Of a DNA stretch of 6,846 bases, positions 4,751 to 6,846 are shown piece after piece. A program made the position numbers and the translations under genes. Numbering within the stretch: position 1 is the first letter of the stretch; each line of letters begins with the position of its first letter. The DNA lies in assembly GCA_947175655.1 (NCBI GenBank), contig CAMWNQ010000092.1, positions 1 to 6,846 of the forward strand, read 5' to 3'. A model generated the notes under the pieces. That model ran no database searches, had not been told where the DNA came from, and saw nothing but the letters and a program-made list of their open reading frames with translations. The DNA comes from an uncultured Clostridia bacterium (GTDB taxonomy: Bacteria; Bacillota; Clostridia; Oscillospirales; Ruminococcaceae).

Positions 4751-5519
4751 AGCAGGTCACCGCCTTTTTAACTGGGAGCATTCTGCATCTGCGTGACTCA
4801 CCATTCTTTTTCCTTACTCTATTTTGGGTATAGCCAAATTTTGCAAGTGCTTTTCCAACTGCAACGGCTGTATATTTTGCAAGTTCCTGATGATGCTGAT
4901 TGATGAATTCAGTCGCCGTGAGATATTCCCATTCGATTTTATATCCGTCCTCTTCTTTGGTGAGCCAGTTGAGAAGTTCACGCACATCATCTTCTGCTTC
5001 GAGCTTTGGAACTTCAAATTCAATTTCCGGAAGATCGCCAGTTCCTCCACCTGTGAGAGCCTCAACCGACTTTGCAAAGAGTGCATTTCTCTGTGATTTA
5101 GATATGCCAGCGGTCTTTGAAAGTCTTAAATACTGGCTTGAGAGTTTAACTCGGGCATTCATTTCCTCAATTTCAAGGGTTTTTTCTTTTATTGATGCTT
5201 GTTTTCGTTCTTTGAGTTCCTGTTCCATAAGATTAAAAGCATCAATATATTTAAGTTTCCATTCAAGAGCCTTTCTTCCTGTAAATCCCATAACAAGCAG
5301 TGTGAAGCCGTCACGGGTTATATTATAGCATTTGTATTCTCTGCCTCGTTCATTAATATAGTTGCTTTCAATAAAAAATTTTTTCACTGCGAAATTTTCC
5401 GTAGTGAGATTTTCAATCGTTTCACAAACATCACTATGACGCTTTTCAAAATTATCAGCAACTTGTACACTGGATACTGTAAGCTGTCCGCCAACGTCTG
5501 AAATTATAATATTTGTCAT
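4743..5519 (-). CDS. Rha-family phage regulatory protein, full length, with primase-type C-terminal module (rha1)
   Basis: A 258-aa protein. Residues about 14-100 form the pRha domain: TVSSVQVADNFEKRHSDV, FFIESNY...GREYKCYNITRDGF, LVMGFTGRKALEWKLKYIDAFN. Residues 113-156 are a helical segment (KTLEIEEMNARVKLSSQYLR) almost identical to the end of the Rha-like protein at 5940-6413. A linker leads to 194-252, YLTATEF...KYTAVAVGKALAKFGY...NGESRR, which repeats the primase C-terminus and looks like a winged-helix DNA-binding module. GAAAGGA lies 11 nt upstream of the start. Rha proteins are phage regulators; the molecular role here is not known. Sharing a tail with the primase suggests both recognise the same DNA or partner. 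It is probably transcribed from the RHH promoter at 5880, and the 127-nt gap between the two genes is covered by RNA-C. Confidence 0.85.
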   Translation of the reverse strand: MTNIIISDVGGQLTVSSVQVADNFEKRHSDVCETIENLTTENFAVKKFFIESNYINERGREYKCYNITRDGFTLLVMGFTGRKALEWKLKYIDAFNLMEQELKERKQASIKEKTLEIEEMNARVKLSSQYLRLSKTAGISKSQRNALFAKSVEALTGGGTGDLPEIEFEVPKLEAEDDVRELLNWLTKEEDGYKIEWEYLTATEFINQHHQELAKYTAVAVGKALAKFGYTQNRVRKKNGESRRCRMLPVKKAVTCCE

Positions 5520-5540
5520 ATATTTTTCAATCCTTTCATA

Positions 5541-5569
5541 TTGACAAACAACCCGTCCCGTGATACAAT
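5541..5569 (+). promoter_or_regulatory. Plus-strand promoter for RNA-C
   Basis: TTGACA (5541-5546), a 17-bp spacer and TACAAT (5564-5569) direct transcription away from rha1 into the gap between rha1 and its RHH gene. TTGACAAA recurs at 5574-5581, followed by TTTGTC at 5587-5592 (GACAAA-N5-TTTGTC when read on the minus strand), a possible operator at the start site. Confidence 0.75.
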
Positions 5570-5575
5570 ATATTT

Positions 5576-5650
5576 GACAAATGCTGTTTGTCGTATTTTG
5601 TAGAGTGTTCTATGTCCGCCAAGACTATGCAGAACGCTCTATTTTTTTAT
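5576..5650 (+). ncRNA. Predicted antisense RNA between RHH1 and rha1 (RNA-C)
   Basis: About 75 nt. It ends in an 11-bp stem with one wobble (5601-5611 with 5631-5641) followed by a T-rich tract (seven T's from 5642). It has no ribosome site or ORF. It is antisense to the RHH1-rha1 intergenic mRNA. On the mRNA side the same stem presents a loop containing UUGGCGG (plus 5616-5622), again the UUGGCG-type target-loop motif. On the minus strand the stem lacks a T-tract, so it is a terminator only for the plus-strand RNA. Likely effect: repression of rha1 downstream of RHH1. Confidence 0.68.
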
Positions 5651-5826
5651 TTTTTCAGTTCCTCGTCGATTTTTTCTTCAAGCCAAGATGCTTTTGTCTT
5701 TCCTTGAGGTTTTAATTTCTTTTCAAGGTTTTCAACTTTATCTTTGTTAACAAGCACACTGAAAGTCTTTTTTCCTTCACGCCTTGACTTCATATAATCG
5801 GCTCTGCTTTTAGCGATTGGTTTCAT
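5647..5826 (-). CDS. Small RHH-type (CopG/Arc-like) repressor 1
   Basis: A 59-aa protein. The C-terminal about 40 residues fit a ribbon-helix-helix fold: a strand (KTFSVLV, 20-26), a helix (KDKVENLEKKLK, 29-39), a turn and a second helix (TKASWLEEKIDEELK). The N-terminal 19 residues are basic. A longer reading frame begins upstream at 5904, but those codons precede the promoter's start point, so the ATG at 5826 is chosen. GAAAGGAG directly abuts this ATG, an unusually tight spacing; the next in-frame ATG is 11 codons later without a ribosome site. The promoter overlaps two palindromic operators, so autorepression is likely. By order (RHH, antisense RNA, downstream gene) it resembles copG of pMV158 plasmids. 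RHH fold assigned by pattern. Confidence 0.75.
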   Translation of the reverse strand: MKPIAKSRADYMKSRREGKKTFSVLVNKDKVENLEKKLKPQGKTKASWLEEKIDEELKK

Positions 5827-5834
5827 CTCCTTTC

Positions 5835-5880
5835 TGTAACACGTTATATATATAATAACTTGTAACACGTTACTTGTCAA
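5835..5880 (-). promoter_or_regulatory. RHH1 promoter with two palindromic operators
   Basis: On the minus strand TTGACA (5880-5875), a 17-bp spacer and TATTAT (5857-5852) form a strong promoter. Two copies of TGTAACACGTTA lie at 5861-5872 and 5835-5846, 26 bp apart. Each has palindromic TAAC/GTTA arms, and the upstream copy extends to GTAAC/GTTAC. One fills the -35/-10 spacer; the other covers the transcription start and abuts the ribosome site. This is a typical arrangement for autoregulation by an RHH dimer pair. Confidence 0.82.
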
Positions 5881-5896
5881 CCCTTTTTCAGAAAAA

Positions 5897-5930
5897 TTTT
5901 TCATTTAACAATATTTCCAGACATAAAAAA
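5897..5930. repeat. Direct repeat, copy 1 (partner 6794-6827)
   Basis: Thirty-four bases, identical to 6794-6827. It holds TTTCCAGACAT in the centre and lies between a terminator and an RHH promoter in both places. Weaker similarity continues leftward into the -35 region (GGGTTGAC on the minus strand). The 897-bp offset marks the tandem unit RHH-antisense RNA-rha. Confidence 0.9.
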
Positions 5931-5947
5931 ATCCCGTTTTTAACGGG
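5924..5947 (-). terminator. Terminator embedded in the end of the short rha gene
   Basis: On the minus strand CCCGTT (5947-5942) pairs with AACGGG (5938-5933) around a 3-nt loop, followed by TTTTTTT. The stop codon of the short Rha-like gene (5942-5940) falls inside this hairpin, and its last codons (LTR) are made of the 5' arm. Confidence 0.85.
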
Positions 5948-6413
5948 TTAACTTTGCAAACAATACCTGTTTCTGTGCCTTTGATATTCCAGCAGTCTTT
6001 GAAAGTCTTAAATACTGGTTTGATAACTTGATTTTGGCGTTAATTTCTTCAATTTCAAGGGTTTTTGCTTTATTTTTAATGCGTTCTGTTTGCTTGATGT
6101 GTTCTTCCATTTCGTGGAAAGCATTTATATAGAGTGCTGTAAATGCAACGCCTTTCTGTCCGGTAAGCTTGTTTGCTATCATTTCACAGCCTTTTCTTGT
6201 GCAAAGATAACAGGGTCTTTCTTCTCCTTTGCTGTCTGTGTAGATGCTTTCAATAAAGAAATCAACCAATCCAATTTTGGCTTCGTTAAGATAATCACAG
6301 TATGTGCGAATATCTCTGAGAAGTTTGCTGTGTTCTTTTTCAACTACTTCTGCGACTTGTCTGCTGTCAACAGTTTCAATGCCATTGAAGTTTATAAGTG
6401 TAAGTGTATTCAT
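5940..6413 (-). CDS. Rha-family phage regulatory protein, C-terminally truncated (rha2)
   Basis: A 157-aa protein starting MNTLTLINFN. An in-frame ATG 7 codons earlier is rejected because AAAGGAGGA lies 7 nt before the chosen start. The pRha domain spans about 14-103 (VDSRQVAEVVEKEHSKLLRDI, FFIESIYTDSKGE, CYLCTRKGCEMI, ALYINAFHEME). Residues 117-154 (KTLEIEEINAKIKLSNQYLR...SKAQKQVLFAK) nearly match rha1 113-150, and the DNA there is also closely similar (24 identical bases near 5993). It stops right after LFAK, where rha1 continues into a linker and the winged-helix-like module, and the stop lies within a terminator stem. It thus lacks the putative DNA-binding tail and may act as a partner or competitor of rha1. 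It is preceded by RHH2 with a 126-nt gap covered by RNA-D. Confidence 0.82.
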   Translation of the reverse strand: MNTLTLINFNGIETVDSRQVAEVVEKEHSKLLRDIRTYCDYLNEAKIGLVDFFIESIYTDSKGEERPCYLCTRKGCEMIANKLTGQKGVAFTALYINAFHEMEEHIKQTERIKNKAKTLEIEEINAKIKLSNQYLRLSKTAGISKAQKQVLFAKLTR

Positions 6414-6433
6414 TAAATTTTCCTCCTTTTTCA

Positions 6434-6462
6434 TTGACAGGAAGCAAAATCTGATGTATAAT
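6434..6462 (+). promoter_or_regulatory. Plus-strand promoter for RNA-D
   Basis: TTGACA (6434-6439), a 17-bp spacer and a perfect TATAAT (6457-6462) point away from rha2. ATCTGA (6449-6454) and TCAGAT (6468-6473) form an inverted repeat around the -10 box and the start site, a possible operator. Confidence 0.8.
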
Positions 6463-6468
6463 AGATTT

Positions 6469-6545
6469 CAGATAGATTTTTTCTGTCGGGTTTAATAACG
6501 GTAACCTTTGCTTTGGACGGTGAGTGGTTGCCGTTATTTTTATTT
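6469..6545 (+). ncRNA. Predicted antisense RNA between RHH2 and rha2 (RNA-D)
   Basis: About 75 nt, ending in a 13-bp stem with one wobble (6494-6506 with 6526-6538) around a 19-nt loop containing TTTGGACGG, then a T-rich run. On the minus strand no T-tract follows the stem, so the terminator serves only the plus strand. It is antisense to the RHH2-rha2 intergenic mRNA, starting about 55 nt upstream of the rha2 start codon. This is the same geometry as RNA-C relative to rha1. No ORF with a ribosome site is present. Confidence 0.68.
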
Positions 6546-6713
6546 TATATCAGACTTAAGCTTGTTAATTCCTCGGCGAACTGCTTCTGCTTTTTCAACT
6601 TGCTCTTGCTTGCAGTATGCTTTCAATGTGTTTGATGTTTCGCCGTCAATACGCACTGTTATGCGTTCACTTTTGGGATTAGTGCTTTTTGGTCTGCCAG
6701 TTCGTGGACTCAT
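6540..6713 (-). CDS. RHH-type (CopG-family) repressor 2
   Basis: A 57-aa protein with start ATG at 6713 and GAGGTGA 4 nt upstream. N-terminal GRPKSTNPKSERITVRID (6-23) is the classic RHH opening: a basic arm and the DNA-contacting strand (RITVRID). It is followed by a helix (TSNTLKAYCKQEQV), a turn and a second helix (KAEAVRRGINKLK). Small CopG-family repressors are about this length. It heads the module RHH2, RNA-D, rha2, terminator. It shares little sequence with RHH1 although the modules are otherwise parallel, so the two repressors probably read different operators. The stop codon sits in the terminator tail of RNA-D. Confidence 0.85.
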   Translation of the reverse strand: MSPRTGRPKSTNPKSERITVRIDGETSNTLKAYCKQEQVEKAEAVRRGINKLKSDIK

Positions 6714-6749
6714 TCAATCACCTCGCTTTTTTTGTCCGCCACTAAATAT

Positions 6750-6778
6750 ATTGTAATTTATGGCTGTCAAAAAGTCAA
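6750..6778 (-). promoter_or_regulatory. Promoter of the RHH2-rha2 module
   Basis: On the minus strand TTGACT (6778-6773), a 17-bp spacer and TACAAT (6755-6750) form a strong promoter; transcription should start near 6743. A second TTGACA at 6769-6764 overlaps it. I see no operator palindrome as clear as that of RHH1. Confidence 0.75.
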
Positions 6779-6793
6779 CCCCCTTTTAAAATT

Positions 6794-6827
6794 TTTTTCA
6801 TTTAACAATATTTCCAGACATAAAAAA
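6794..6827. repeat. Direct repeat, copy 2 (partner 5897-5930)
   Basis: Identical 34 bases to 5897-5930. Here the terminator preceding it is the junction hairpin, whose other arm is at positions 1-19. This positional equivalence supports joining the two ends of the window. Confidence 0.9.
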
Positions 6828-6846
6828 CTCCTGCGAAACTGCCATT
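6820..6846. repeat. Right arm of terminal inverted repeat / junction hairpin
   Basis: Pairs with positions 1-27 (25 of 27). On the minus strand the arm is followed by TTTTTTATG, so transcripts that pass the primase terminator and cross the junction would stop here before the RHH2 promoter. Confidence 0.75.

Noticed and set aside
4900..5328. 142-aa plus-strand ORF opposite rha1, and similar ORFs at 4814-5086 and 5199-5501
   Set aside because: All overlap the Rha-family gene, which has clear homology-type motifs and a ribosome site; these are shadow frames.
5827..5904. Upstream extension of the RHH1 reading frame
   Set aside because: The extension lies over the promoter and operators, mostly upstream of the predicted transcription start.
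1..6846. Rolling-circle Rep, integrase, transposase, toxin-antitoxin pair or tRNA
   Set aside because: I looked for their motifs and found none; the RHH genes lack an adjacent toxin, as the following gene is a Rha-family protein after a gap of about 126 nt.

Overview
The window looks like a complete small mobile element from a low-GC, gut-type Firmicute (Clostridia; Ruminococcus/Oscillospiraceae-like). The grounds are strong A+T bias, AAGGAGG-type ribosome sites, TTGACA/TATAAT promoters, Rha-family phage regulators, a VirE-type primase-helicase and a type I-C-like CRISPR repeat. Host assignment is inference. The element is probably circular, about 6.85 kb. The first and last 27 bases are inverted copies (25/27) which, when joined, make one terminator-like hairpin with T-tracts on both sides. 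I see no integrase, relaxase, rolling-circle Rep, capsid, terminase or cas gene.

All protein genes lie on the minus strand. In transcription order around the circle: (i) 6713-5940, a ribbon-helix-helix (RHH) gene, then a truncated Rha-like gene, then a terminator. (ii) 5826-4490, a second RHH gene, a full-length Rha-like gene and a small overlapping gene; this looks like a tandem copy of (i) offset by 897 bp. (iii) 4480-3877, a stem-loop, an A+T-rich leader and a cas-less CRISPR mini-array of 7 repeats and 6 spacers. (iv) 3664-173, a strong promoter, a leader of about 280 nt with an attenuator-type terminator, three small genes, a structured gap, the 706-aa primase-helicase and a terminator. 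(v) 1-172, a non-coding stretch with palindromes and an inverted, internally deleted copy of sequence from 2445-3057.

The least expected feature is on the plus strand. Four strong promoters (2348, 3519, 5541, 6434) each fire away from the minus-strand genes into a 50-75 nt RNA that ends in a hairpin plus T-tract. Each RNA is antisense to the untranslated mRNA just upstream of the primase, the primase operon, rha1 or rha2. The one at 3555-3623 has the hairpin loop UUGGCG, a loop motif known from plasmid antisense copy-control RNAs. The mRNA leader opposite it can fold into mutually exclusive stems ending in a terminator. The order RHH repressor, counter-transcribed RNA, regulated gene resembles copG-rnaII-repB of pMV158, but here a Rha protein takes the place of Rep.

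Working model (inference): a phage-satellite-like or plasmid-like episome that replicates with its own primase-helicase. It sets its dosage by several antisense-RNA circuits plus RHH repressors, and carries a CRISPR mini-array that would need host type I-C Cas proteins to act against competing elements.
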